From contig NZ_MORL01000012.1 of the NCBI RefSeq assembly GCF_001870735.1, positions 62,001 to 126,000 of the forward strand: a DNA stretch of 64,000 nucleotides, given 5' to 3'. Below the pieces are notes generated by a model that ran no database searches, was not told the origin of the DNA, and saw only the letters and a program-made list of their open reading frames with translations. The DNA comes from Arsenicibacter rosenii. GTDB lineage: Bacteria > Bacteroidota > Bacteroidia > Cytophagales > Spirosomataceae. The position numbers were made by a program, and so were the translations under genes. Positions within the stretch are counted from its first letter, which is position 1. Each line of letters opens with the position of its first letter. This document shows positions 52,590-61,474 of this stretch, piece by piece.

Positions 52590-54346
52590 GCCATTTCCTT
52601 ATATTGCATCCGGTAAAGGTTGGCATAAAATCCTTCGTGTTGCAGCAGTTCCTCGTGGGTGCCCTGCTCCATGATCCGGCCTTTGTCGACGACAATAATA
52701 TTATGGGCTTTCTGAATGGTCGACAGCCGGTGAGCAATCACAATGGCTGTCCGGCCTTTCATGAGTTTACCGATTGCTTCCTGAATCAGTTCTTCCGTCT
52801 CGGTGTCAACCGATGAGGTAGCTTCGTCGAGTACGATGATTTTCGGATCCTGCACCATGGCCCGGACAAAGGAAATCAGCTGACGCTGGCCGACAGACAG
52901 AGTCGCTCCGCGTTCCATAACGTTATAGTCGTATCCACCCGGCAGGCGCTCAATGAAGTCATGTACGCCGACAAGCTTAGCGGCCTCGATCATTTTTTCA
53001 CGGCTGATGCTCTTGTCGCCGAGCGTAATGTTGTTTTCAATCGTATCCGAAAACAGAAACACATCCTGTAACACCACCCCGATATTCCGGCGCAGCGATC
53101 CGAGTTCGTACTCATGCAGATCAACGCCATCGACGGTAATATGGCCCTGGTTGATGTCGTAAAAACGGCTCAGCAGGTTTATAATCGATGATTTACCGGC
53201 TCCGGTTGCGCCGACAAACGCGACCGTGTCCCCTTCGTTTACGGTAAACGAAATATCCCGCAATACATAGTTTTCATCGTTGTAGGCAAACCATACCTTG
53301 TCGAACGTGACGTTGCCCCGCAGATGGTCCGGCACATACGACCCGTTGTTGACAGTATAATCGTTGCTGTCGAGCAAGGTCAGAATACGGTCGGTACTGA
53401 CAATGCCCATTTGCAGGGTATTAAAGCGGTCGGCCAGCATCCGGATCGGGCGGAAAAACAGGTTGATAAACATCACAAAGGCCGTGACGGTCCCGAACGT
53501 TACCTGCTCATTCAGGATTTCCCGCGCCCCGTACCAGACCACCAGCCCGGTACCGGCAGCCGACAGAATATCGGCGACGGGAAAGTAAATCGAGTAATAC
53601 CAGATAGACCGGATATTGGCTTTACGATGCTCGTTGTTGATGGCCCGGAATTTCTCCGCTTCGATTTTTTCACTACTGAAAATCTGGACAATACTCATGC
53701 CCGTAATGTGCTCCTGTACAAAGGAGTTAAGATTAGAGACCGCCGCCCGGACTTCGTTAAACGAGTCCTTAATTTTCTCCTTGAACACGTAGGTGCTGAA
53801 GAGCATCAGCGGAACCATCGACAGACTGATAGTGGCCAGCCGCCAGTCGGTCCAGAACATAACGCCGATAATCAGCACGAGCTGCAGAATATCACCTGCC
53901 ACAGCTGCCATGCCTTCGCTGAATACGTCGGCCAGGGTTTCAATGTCTGAAATAGTACGGGTTACTAACCGGCCAATGGGCGTGTTGTCAAAAAATTTAA
54001 GACGAAGGCTTAATATTTTGCGATACAGCTGAATCCGGATGTCGCGGATGATATGCTGGCCTAGCCAGCCCGACATGTACGTGCTCGAAAACTGTACAAT
54101 CGCCGACAAAACCAGCACGGCCACCATGATCAGCAGCATGCGGGTAAGACCGGCATAGTCACCGGCGACTACCTCGTTATCAATCGTATAGCGAATGAGT
54201 AACGGAGTCAGCGGTGACAGACAGGCCCCCAGCAGAATCACAAAAACAAGTAAATAAAACTGGCGCTGATAAGGCCGTATAAATGCGTATAAACGTCTTA
54301 GGGTAACGAGATCAAAAATTTGACCACTCTTTTTTTCTTCGTTCAC
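52586..54346 (-). CDS. MsbA-like ABC exporter (ATPase and membrane domain in one chain)
   Basis: The protein has six transmembrane helices (about residues 20-300) followed by an ATPase with Walker A GATGAGKSS, signature TLSVGQRQLISFVRA and Walker B IIVLDEATSSVDTETE. It is a homodimeric exporter of the MsbA/LmrA/MDR group, which move lipids, drugs or peptides. No ATG is available near the family start; I chose GTG at 54346 (NEEKKSGQIFDLV), which gives 586 residues and the usual N-terminal length. A TTG at 54406 is the alternative. It is a single gene; substrate unknown. Confidence 0.9.
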   Translation of the reverse strand: MNEEKKSGQIFDLVTLRRLYAFIRPYQRQFYLLVFVILLGACLSPLTPLLIRYTIDNEVVAGDYAGLTRMLLIMVAVLVLSAIVQFSSTYMSGWLGQHIIRDIRIQLYRKILSLRLKFFDNTPIGRLVTRTISDIETLADVFSEGMAAVAGDILQLVLIIGVMFWTDWRLATISLSMVPLMLFSTYVFKEKIKDSFNEVRAAVSNLNSFVQEHITGMSIVQIFSSEKIEAEKFRAINNEHRKANIRSIWYYSIYFPVADILSAAGTGLVVWYGAREILNEQVTFGTVTAFVMFINLFFRPIRMLADRFNTLQMGIVSTDRILTLLDSNDYTVNNGSYVPDHLRGNVTFDKVWFAYNDENYVLRDISFTVNEGDTVAFVGATGAGKSSIINLLSRFYDINQGHITVDGVDLHEYELGSLRRNIGVVLQDVFLFSDTIENNITLGDKSISREKMIEAAKLVGVHDFIERLPGGYDYNVMERGATLSVGQRQLISFVRAMVQDPKIIVLDEATSSVDTETEELIQEAIGKLMKGRTAIVIAHRLSTIQKAHNIIVVDKGRIMEQGTHEELLQHEGFYANLYRMQYKEMA

Positions 54347-54454
54347 GGGCAGCAGGTAGAGGTCGATTCGGAAGGGTAACAGCAATTTTTGCGGAAAAGT
54401 TACCAATACTCCCGATAGCCGGGCTGATTTAACTGGTAATGGCCCGTCAACGGC

Positions 54455-55627
54455 TTACGGCCGGGGGGCTTTGGCGGATGTCATCAGGTGCTTGATGATT
54501 TTTTCTGAATCCAGCCGTACCCCGCGCAGGATGCCGGTCAGGGGAGTCGCAAAGCCCAGAAAACAGAGTCCCGCCAGCGCGGGCGTATCAAACCATAACT
54601 GACGGGCATAGCCTTTTTCGTTCAGCACCTGCGCCGATAAATCGTCGCCGAGCAGCGTTTGCAGGCCCGGGCGATAGCCGGTAGCCAGAATGATGGCGTC
54701 GAACGGGAGTTCGCTGCCGTCGGTAAAGGTAACAGACTCGCGGTTAATCTGCTGCACACCCGGTTTTACGCCGATATGGCCGGCCTTAATGGCGTCTACC
54801 GTACCAATGTCGATAACCGGAATTTTGCCCAGCTTCCGGATCTGGTAAGAAGGCGGGTAGGGCGGTTTTTGCAGCCCGTAGGCCGACAGATCGCCGACGC
54901 CGAGCCGTTGTGAAAGCCCCGATGCCAGGTCGTAGAGCCAGTCGGGGAACTGGCTCAGAAAGATCGCCGTGGGCTGGGCAGGACGCCCGTAGGTATCCCG
55001 TTTAACGATGTTCAGCGGGCTCCGGACCGAGATAACCGGACGGGCACCGTATTCGTATAAATCCAGGGCCAGTTCGGTGCCGGTATTCCCCATACCTACC
55101 ACCAGCACGTTCTCGTCGCGGAACGGGGAGCCGTTGCGGTAATCGCGGCTGTGCCAGATAATGCCCCGGAAATTAGTTTGACCGGGCAGTTCCGGCTGAT
55201 TAGGTACGCGGTTATATCCCGTGGCCACAATTACCTGCCGGGCCAGAAACGTATCGGTGCCGGTCTGCACCCGCCATTGTCCGTCGGCTTGTCGGCGGAT
55301 CTGCTGCACCTGCTGATTAAAAAGCGGAGCAATCCCGAAATGAGCGGCATAATCTTCCAGGTAATCGACCACATCCAGCCGCGAGGGATAAGTCGGGGTA
55401 TCGTCGGGAAACGGAAAATGGGGGAGGCCCGAATGCTCCTTTACCGTATGCAGGTGCAACCGGTCGTAATGTGTCCGCCACGAGAAGCCGATGTGTTCCG
55501 AGGCTTCGATGATGGTAAAAGGCTGTTTGTGATGGGCCAGCTGCCCGGCCATCGCTAATCCGGCCGGGCCTGCCCCGATAATCAGTGTGTCACAATATAC
55601 TGGTTGATCAGTCAAGGTCTGACTCAT
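54455..55627 (-). CDS. Flavin-dependent monooxygenase-like oxidoreductase
   Basis: The 390-residue protein has an FAD-binding motif GAGPAGLAMAG at the N-terminus, an NADPH-binding motif GMGNTGTELAL near residue 180 and the LATGYRPGLQTLL segment near the end. The RLHLHTVKEHSGLP stretch is typical of the YUCCA/CzcO-like flavin monooxygenases. Members oxygenate N- or S-containing or carbonyl compounds. It is cytoplasmic. Its start overlaps the end of the DUF2147 gene by four bases (ATGA), so the two are co-translated; the substrate is unknown. Confidence 0.85.
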   Translation of the reverse strand: MSQTLTDQPVYCDTLIIGAGPAGLAMAGQLAHHKQPFTIIEASEHIGFSWRTHYDRLHLHTVKEHSGLPHFPFPDDTPTYPSRLDVVDYLEDYAAHFGIAPLFNQQVQQIRRQADGQWRVQTGTDTFLARQVIVATGYNRVPNQPELPGQTNFRGIIWHSRDYRNGSPFRDENVLVVGMGNTGTELALDLYEYGARPVISVRSPLNIVKRDTYGRPAQPTAIFLSQFPDWLYDLASGLSQRLGVGDLSAYGLQKPPYPPSYQIRKLGKIPVIDIGTVDAIKAGHIGVKPGVQQINRESVTFTDGSELPFDAIILATGYRPGLQTLLGDDLSAQVLNEKGYARQLWFDTPALAGLCFLGFATPLTGILRGVRLDSEKIIKHLMTSAKAPRP

Positions 55628-56073
55628 TTTACCCGTGTCCAGGTTTGTGTTTTTCCAATCAGTGATATACCGACAAAGCCGCGGACATCGAGCGTATTCG
55701 CGTCTTTGAGCGTTAACTTACACGAATAGGTCTTGCCATCTTCGGGATTGTAGATTTTACCTTCATCCCATACATTTCCGCCGTCGTATTCAAAGTTAGT
55801 TAAATTTACCAGACCCAGAACCGGACGGTTGTGGTTGGCTGCATTTTCGTTTTTTACGTCTGTTTTAGGCTTGCCGGTTGCGGGATCGTTGGGCTCTTTC
55901 AGCCAGACAATCTTACCGAAATATTTGTCCCCTTGTTTATAGAGCTGGATATGCCCCTTTTTAGTACCGTTGAGCCATGTGCCGACAATGGCGTCGGGAT
56001 TGCTTTGTGCGTGTGCAGAAAAGATGCCTACGAAAAATACCAGTACGACTACCCAAAAGGTTTGTTTCAGCAT
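55624..56073 (-). CDS. DUF2147 exported protein
   Basis: I place the start at the ATG at 56073 because it opens a good signal peptide (to residue about 22, SAHAQ) and matches the family length; the open frame runs on upstream without meaning. The 149-residue protein has the DUF2147 pattern DAIVGTWL, GHIQLYKQGDKYFGKIVWLKEP (about 36-57) and DVRGFVGISLIGKTQTW at the end. It should be a small periplasmic beta-barrel-like protein. The domain role is unknown. The stop overlaps the flavoprotein gene start. Confidence 0.9.
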   Translation of the reverse strand: MLKQTFWVVVLVFFVGIFSAHAQSNPDAIVGTWLNGTKKGHIQLYKQGDKYFGKIVWLKEPNDPATGKPKTDVKNENAANHNRPVLGLVNLTNFEYDGGNVWDEGKIYNPEDGKTYSCKLTLKDANTLDVRGFVGISLIGKTQTWTRVK

Positions 56074-56187
56074 AGAAATTATGGTTTTTAGTTGAAAGTA
56101 TTGAACTAACGCAAATATCTGGAAGCAGATTACATTGATAAATACTTTTCGCTCAATTTTGTTAAACGAATAAACAACAATAACCTC

Positions 56188-56703
56188 ATGTTTAAACGCG
56201 ATCCTTATAAAAGCTACCCCACCGAAACCGAGTCCCGTATGATCATCCGGTTTCAGGATTGTGACCCGCTTCAGCACCTGAATAATGCCAAATACTTTGA
56301 TTATTACTTCAATGCACGGGAAGACCAGGTGGCCAAACTCTATGATTTTAACCCGGGACAGATGTTCCGGGAGTTTAAAACCAGCTGGGTAGTGTATCAG
56401 CATCAGATTGCCTACATCCGCCCGGCACAGGTGAGCGAATGGGTACGGGTTATGTCACGGCTTATCTTCTATGATACCGACACAACCGTAACCGAATACT
56501 ATATGACCGATGATTCGAAGACGCAGCTGAAAAATGTGTTGTGGGTAACCTCAAAATACATCAGTGTGGAAACCGGCAAGCGTATTCCCCATCATCCGGC
56601 GGTGATGGAGCTTCTGGAAGTCACACAGGTCCCGCACCTGAACTTTCAGGAACTCAACTTCAATGACCGCATCCGGGATATTAAAAACCGACTATCACTG
56701 TGA
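56188..56703 (+). CDS. Hotdog-fold acyl-CoA thioesterase-like protein
   Basis: The 171-residue protein has the 4-hydroxybenzoyl-CoA-thioesterase (4HBT) pattern: IIRFQDCDPLQHLNNAKYFD with a likely catalytic Asp, then a YQHQIAYIRPAQ strand and TVTEYYMTDD. Family members hydrolyse acyl-CoA or aryl-CoA thioesters in the cytoplasm. Transcription is divergent from the DUF2147 gene. A 27-base repeat array follows and separates it from the convergent dehydratase gene. The substrate is not predictable from sequence. Confidence 0.85.
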   Translation: MFKRDPYKSYPTETESRMIIRFQDCDPLQHLNNAKYFDYYFNAREDQVAKLYDFNPGQMFREFKTSWVVYQHQIAYIRPAQVSEWVRVMSRLIFYDTDTTVTEYYMTDDSKTQLKNVLWVTSKYISVETGKRIPHHPAVMELLEVTQVPHLNFQELNFNDRIRDIKNRLSL

Positions 56704-56712
56704 TTGAATGAC

Positions 56713-56967
56713 GGACTATGATTAGCATGATTGAATGATGGACTATGATTAGTATGGTTGAATGACGGACTATGATTGAATGATGGACTATGATTAGTAT
56801 GGTTGAAGGACGGACTATGATTAGTATGATTAAAGGATGAACTATGATTGCTTCGATTGAATGATTAAGCTCAAAAAAAACTCAATCACATAATTTTAAA
56901 AATCATAGTCCGTCATTTAATCATGCTAATCATAGTCAATCATAGTCAATCATAGTCAAACATAGTC
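56713..56967. repeat. 27-base direct-repeat array with inverted counterparts
   Basis: GGACTATGATT recurs at 56713, 56740, 56767, 56785 and 56812, at intervals of 27, 27, 18 and 27 bases, with a degraded copy at about 56840. After an A-rich spacer, the complement (AATCATAGTC) appears at 56901, 56928, 56938, 56948 and 56958. The two halves can pair into a long AT-rich hairpin between convergent genes. The unit contains ATTGAATGA words and no coding potential. Confidence 0.85.
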
Positions 56968-56968
56968 T

Positions 56969-58729
56969 TTAGTGACTGTCCCGTTTCACCACCGAGCCTG
57001 ACGAGCCTTTCAGGAAGTCGAGGTCGGCGCCTTCGTGGGCCTGGGTGACGTGGCGGATATACATACCGACATACCCACGGTTGTAGCCAAGGTCAATCGG
57101 TTTGAAGTGTACCAGACGGGCGGCCAGGTCCTGATCGGAGACGTGCAGGTGCAGCAGCCGTTGTTCTACATCCAGCGTGATCAGGTCGCCGTTTTGTACG
57201 AGGGCCAGATTGCCGCCCACCGCCGATTCAGGCGATACGTGCAGCACCACCGTACCGAAGCCTGTGCCGCTCATCCGGCCGTCCGAAATCCGTACCATGT
57301 CGTGTACGCCCTGCGCCAGAATCTTTTTCGGCAGGGTCATATTGCCTACTTCGGGCATGCCGGGATAGCCTTTCGGGCCAACGTTTTTCAGCACCAGCAC
57401 ACAGGTCGGGTCAACGTCCAGATCAGGGTCGTCGATGCGGGCTTTGTAGTCGTCAATATTTTCGAAAACAACCGCGCGGCCGGTGTGCTTCATGAGCGCA
57501 GGGGTGGCGGCCGACGGCTTCAATACGGCCCCGTTCGGGCAAAGATTCCCTTTCAGCACCGCAATCCCTGATTCGGGCTTAAACGGCTCATCGACTGACG
57601 CAATGACTTCGCGGTCATAGCAGGCTGCTTTTTCGCAGTTCTGGCCAATAGTTTTGCCGTTGGCTGTAATGGCTTCGTTATGCAGCACACCCCGCAGCTC
57701 GCGGATGATGGCCGGCAGGCCACCGGCATAAAACAGGTCTTCGACAAAGTGTTCGCCTGACGGCTGCAGGTTGGCCAGTAAGGGAATATTGGCCGACAGC
57801 CGGTCGAAATCATCGATGCTGAGGTCAACACCGATCCGGCCAGCGATAGCCAGCAGGTGAATGATAAAGTTGGTTGAACCGCCCAGGGCTGCGTTGACCA
57901 TGATGGCGTTTTCGAACGCTTCCCGTGTCAGAATATCCGACGGTTTCAGGTCTTTGCGTACCATCTCGACAATCTGCATACCGGCCATGTGGGCCATTAC
58001 TTTCCGGCGCGAGTCGGCCGCCGGAATTGTGGCGTTGTCGGGTAAGGCCAGCCCCAGGGATTCGGCCATGGCGGCCATTGTAGAAGCGGTGCCCATCACG
58101 GCGCAGTGTCCCTGACTACGGGCCATGCATGCTTCGGCTGTGACAAACTCTTCCTGCGACATGGCTCCCGTCTTAAAATCCTCGGCGAAGCGCCACAGAT
58201 CACTCGTGCCAATCTTGCGCCCCTGGTAGCGGCCGGCCAGCATCGGTCCGCCCGACAGGACAATACTCGGAATATCTACGCTACAGGCACCCATGATGAG
58301 CGATGGCGTTGTTTTGTCGCAGCCACACATCAGCACAACCCCGTCGAGGGAGTTGGCCCGCAGGCTTTCTTCAACATCCATACTCGCCAGGTTCCGGAAC
58401 AGCATGGCCGTTGGTTTGATCTGGCATTCGCCCAGCGACATCACCGGAAACTCCAGCGGAAAACCACCGGCCTCCCAGATCCCCCGCTTAACGGCTTCGG
58501 CCAGTTCGCGGAAGTGAGCGTTGCACGGCGTCAGTTCCGACCAGGTATTACAAATACCGATGACCGGTTTTTCACCCGTGAATAAGTGATGGGGGAAGCC
58601 CTGATTTTTCATCCAGGCGCGGTAAATAAAGCCGTCCTTGCCGGTGCGGCCGAACCATTCCTGGGAGCGGAGTTTAGGATTTTGTGAAGAAGCGTCGGTG
58701 GTTGACTCGTTTTTGTCAGTCGTATCCAT
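56969..58729 (-). CDS. IlvD/Edd-family dehydratase, probably sugar-acid type
   Basis: The 586-residue protein is a full IlvD/Edd enzyme with iron-sulfur-ligand cysteines in GICNTWSELTPCNAHF, CGCDKTTPSLIMG and SQGHCAVMGTAS. GCDKTTP in place of GCDKNMPG, and the SQEWFGRTGKDGFIYRAW start, resemble L-arabinonate and other sugar-acid dehydratases more than branched-chain-biosynthesis IlvD. It would dehydrate an aldonic acid to a 2-keto-3-deoxy acid. A divergent SDR at the window end might take part in the same oxidative sugar pathway, but that link is inference. The protein is cytoplasmic and oxygen-sensitive by family. Confidence 0.85.
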   Translation of the reverse strand: MDTTDKNESTTDASSQNPKLRSQEWFGRTGKDGFIYRAWMKNQGFPHHLFTGEKPVIGICNTWSELTPCNAHFRELAEAVKRGIWEAGGFPLEFPVMSLGECQIKPTAMLFRNLASMDVEESLRANSLDGVVLMCGCDKTTPSLIMGACSVDIPSIVLSGGPMLAGRYQGRKIGTSDLWRFAEDFKTGAMSQEEFVTAEACMARSQGHCAVMGTASTMAAMAESLGLALPDNATIPAADSRRKVMAHMAGMQIVEMVRKDLKPSDILTREAFENAIMVNAALGGSTNFIIHLLAIAGRIGVDLSIDDFDRLSANIPLLANLQPSGEHFVEDLFYAGGLPAIIRELRGVLHNEAITANGKTIGQNCEKAACYDREVIASVDEPFKPESGIAVLKGNLCPNGAVLKPSAATPALMKHTGRAVVFENIDDYKARIDDPDLDVDPTCVLVLKNVGPKGYPGMPEVGNMTLPKKILAQGVHDMVRISDGRMSGTGFGTVVLHVSPESAVGGNLALVQNGDLITLDVEQRLLHLHVSDQDLAARLVHFKPIDLGYNRGYVGMYIRHVTQAHEGADLDFLKGSSGSVVKRDSH

Positions 58730-58910
58730 TCGGTAATAAGATCAGTAAGCGCGTTCTGTATAGCTATCAAAGAACGTACCGCGTTGAACTTACCCGGCGC
58801 GGGGAGATTATTAAGCGCAATAGTATAGCTAACAGCCTTTTTATGCTGCCTCTTTTTCCTACGATAGAATAGTAGAGCTTTAGCTATAAGTCGAAAAAAA
58901 ATTAATCGAC

Positions 58911-58954
58911 ACAGGTATTCCGGGTAGATTTTATCATGCACCCGGAATACCTGT
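58911..58954 (-). terminator. Hairpin after the helicase gene
   Basis: ACAGGTATTCCGGGT (58911-58925) and its exact complement (58940-58954) flank a 14-base loop. On the minus strand a T-rich run follows after about 11 bases. This is the likely end of the helicase transcript; the T-run distance makes it weaker than usual. Confidence 0.55.
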
Positions 58955-58982
58955 AATTCACCCAAAGCGCCTTGAGTGATGA

Positions 58983-60494
58983 TTAATTTTCTGTATTGCC
59001 AGCCCCTGCCTCCGGCTTCGGCTTGCGGCGCTTGTTGCGGCGCTTTTTACGGACGGGAGCTGTACCGTCGGCTGCGACCGGAGCGGATGCATCGGAAAGG
59101 CTTTCCGCACGTTGCGACGGGGCAGGAGCGGCTTCAGTCCGGACCGGATCCGTCGCAGACTGAGCCAGTGTATTACCTTCAGCCGCGGCGTTTCGTGGCT
59201 TGTTGTTGTTGCGCCGGTTTGATTTAGATCTTTTGTTATCCTGTCCCTGCGGCTGCATTTCGCCGGAGTCCCCCGTTTTCGGCTTACTCTTGCCGGGTTT
59301 CTTGCGGCCTTTCTGCTGCGGATCGCCCATGCGCCGGCTGTTCGGCTGGTAGGCAGGGGTGTCGCCGAACTCAGCCGGGACCTCGCCTTTCGGAATGTCT
59401 TCGCCCAGCAGTCGCTCAATGGCCGACAGCTTACGCTGCTCGGTTTCGCTGACAAAGGTGTAGGCAATCCCATCGGTTTCGGCGCGGGCCGTCCGGCCGA
59501 TGCGGTGGACATAATCTTCGCCGTCGTGCGGTACATCGTAGTTGATGACCAGGTTGATATTGTCGATATCGATACCCCGCGAAACGATGTCGGTTGCCAC
59601 CAGAATGGGCAGTTGCCGGTGCTTAAACCGGCTGAGCACCTGCTCCCGTTCGCCCTGCTCAAGGTCTGAGTGAATGGCATCGGCGGCGAATTTGGCCTGC
59701 TTCAGTTCAAAAACCAGCTGTTTGACATTCTCTTTCCGCGAACAGAAAATCAGTACCGACGGGAAGTTGTGCTGCCGCAGCAGATAAGCAATCAGCGGAT
59801 TCTTCTGCCGTTGATAGATGATGAAAGCGGCCTGCTTGATCCGTGTCGGCGGCTTCGAAATCGAGAGCATGATTTCCAGCGGCTCATGCAGGATACGCCG
59901 TGCCAGTTCCTTGATTTTCGGCGGCATGGTCGCCGTTAAAAATAAGTTCTGGCGTTTGGGCGGTAAGTATGACAATATTTTGAGTATATCGCCATGGAAA
60001 CCCATGTCGAGCATACGGTCGGCTTCATCCAGAACCAGAAACTGCAGGTGTTTGATACTGACATACCCCATATTGAGGTGGCTGATGAGCCGGCCGGGCG
60101 TACAGACAACAATGTCGGCTCCTGTAGTCAGCGCGCGCTGTTCCTTACTGAACGCGTTGCCGTCGGCCCCGCCGTAAATGGCAATCGAACTGACAGGGGT
60201 AAAGTAGGAGAAACCCTCCAGATTTTGTACGATCTGAATAGCCAGCTCCCGCGTCGGAACGATGACCAGTGCTTTAACTGATCCGTCGTCGCCGGAAGCG
60301 ATGCTGAGTTTATGAAGAATCGGTAACAGATAAGAGGCTGTCTTGCCCGTTCCGGTCTGTGCCGAAACAAGGATATCCTGGCCCGCCAGTACTGCCGGAA
60401 TAACCTGTTCCTGAACAGGAGTTGCCGTTTGATAGTTCATGGCGTCGATGCCTTCCATTAGCTGGTCATCGAAGCCAAATTCTGAAAATTTCAA
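58983..60494 (-). CDS. rhlE: DEAD-box RNA helicase (RhlE type)
   Basis: The 503-residue protein has all DEAD-box motifs: Q motif (TATPVQEQVIPAVL), I AQTGTGKT, Ia PTREL, Ib TPGR, II VLDEADRM, III LTATMP, and C-terminal IV-VI up to HRIGRTARAE. A long basic, low-complexity tail (about 370-503, rich in Lys, Arg and Gln) probably binds RNA. It should unwind RNA in ribosome assembly or degradation. No ATG lies near the family start, so TTG at 60494 is used. Confidence 0.93.
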   Translation of the reverse strand: MKFSEFGFDDQLMEGIDAMNYQTATPVQEQVIPAVLAGQDILVSAQTGTGKTASYLLPILHKLSIASGDDGSVKALVIVPTRELAIQIVQNLEGFSYFTPVSSIAIYGGADGNAFSKEQRALTTGADIVVCTPGRLISHLNMGYVSIKHLQFLVLDEADRMLDMGFHGDILKILSYLPPKRQNLFLTATMPPKIKELARRILHEPLEIMLSISKPPTRIKQAAFIIYQRQKNPLIAYLLRQHNFPSVLIFCSRKENVKQLVFELKQAKFAADAIHSDLEQGEREQVLSRFKHRQLPILVATDIVSRGIDIDNINLVINYDVPHDGEDYVHRIGRTARAETDGIAYTFVSETEQRKLSAIERLLGEDIPKGEVPAEFGDTPAYQPNSRRMGDPQQKGRKKPGKSKPKTGDSGEMQPQGQDNKRSKSNRRNNNKPRNAAAEGNTLAQSATDPVRTEAAPAPSQRAESLSDASAPVAADGTAPVRKKRRNKRRKPKPEAGAGNTEN

Positions 60495-60576
60495 GATAAA
60501 CGTGCGAGAATGGTTTACGTTGCAGTAAAGTAATAGTTTTTTATGGAAAGTCCTATTCCTAACAAAATCAAACCAG

Positions 60577-60608
60577 TTTAGAACAATACCGTTATAATCC
60601 TACATTTG
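60577..60608 (+). promoter_or_regulatory. Promoter of the mla operon
   Basis: TTTA (60577-60580), 20 bases and TACATTTG (60601-60608) match the Bacteroidota TTTG/TAnnTTTG pattern with one mismatch in the -33 box. Start of transcription is expected near 60614, 40 bases before the ATG at 60654. Confidence 0.6.
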
Positions 60609-60653
60609 GTCAGATGCTACACACATCAGACACCCAACCACTACACAAGTTTT

Positions 60654-61469
60654 ATGTCGAAACCTAACACTAAACCAGATGAGGCAGAAGCAGAAAAGCC
60701 GGTAATCACCAGACGGTTAGATCAGGTTTTTCTGGATCTGAATGACGTGGCCCAGTTTGTGGCACGGTTCTTCCGGGAGGTGTTTGTACCTCCTTACGAA
60801 GGCAAGGAAATCATCCGGCAGTGCTATGCTGTCGGGTATAAATCGCTCGGATTAATTTCGTTAACGGGGTTTATTACCGGGATCGTTTTTACGAATCAGT
60901 CGCGTCCGTCGCTGGCGGAGTTCGGAGCGACCTCGTGGTTACCGTCGCTGATCGCCATTGCTCTGGTACGGGCCCTGGCTCCGCTCGTAACAGCCCTGAT
61001 CGCTTCCGGGAAGGTAGGGTCAAACATTGGTGCCGAACTGGGATCCATGCGGGTAACCGAACAAATTGACGCCATGGAAGTTTCGGCTACCAACCCCTAT
61101 AAGTTCCTTGTCGTAACGAGGGTGCTGGCTACGACGCTGACCATTCCGGTACTGACGCTCTACACCATGTTTGTCGGGTTGATGGGCGCATTTGTCAATG
61201 TTACGGCTAACGAACAGACCAGCTTTCCGTCGTTTATCCAGGAGGTGTTCGGGGCCATCACCTACCTTGACTTGTTTTCGTCTGTGATAAAGTCATTCTT
61301 TTTCGGGTTTACAATCGGCATGGTCGGGAGCTATAAGGGGTATAACTCCTCGAAAGGTACCGAAGGCGTCGGCAAAGCCGCGAATGCATCGGTGGTTACC
61401 TCGATGTTTCTGGTCTTTATTGAAGAATTACTCGCACTTCAAATCGTTTCCGCGCTACGTGGCGGCTGA
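60654..61469 (+). CDS. mlaE: MlaE-family lipid-transport permease
   Basis: From the ATG at 60654 the protein is 271 residues; a TTG at 60606 is a weaker alternative and overlaps the promoter -7 box. It has five or six hydrophobic segments and MlaE features: GLISLTGFITGIVFTNQS, ALAPLVTALIASGKVGSNIGAELGSM (about 120-145) and EEQIDAME-like TEQIDAMEVSATNP. MlaE is the inner-membrane permease for phospholipid trafficking between membranes. It heads mlaE-mlaF-mlaD, with five bases to mlaF. Confidence 0.93.
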   Translation: MSKPNTKPDEAEAEKPVITRRLDQVFLDLNDVAQFVARFFREVFVPPYEGKEIIRQCYAVGYKSLGLISLTGFITGIVFTNQSRPSLAEFGATSWLPSLIAIALVRALAPLVTALIASGKVGSNIGAELGSMRVTEQIDAMEVSATNPYKFLVVTRVLATTLTIPVLTLYTMFVGLMGAFVNVTANEQTSFPSFIQEVFGAITYLDLFSSVIKSFFFGFTIGMVGSYKGYNSSKGTEGVGKAANASVVTSMFLVFIEELLALQIVSALRGG

Positions 61470-61474
61470 TCACT

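Noticed and set aside
56713-56967. CRISPR-like array
   Set aside because: Repeat units run together without unique spacers, spacing varies (27, 18, 10) and no cas gene is present.
58741-58965. Small gene between the dehydratase and helicase genes
   Set aside because: The frame overlaps the dehydratase start and has no family features; the space is better explained by a terminator and a promoter region.
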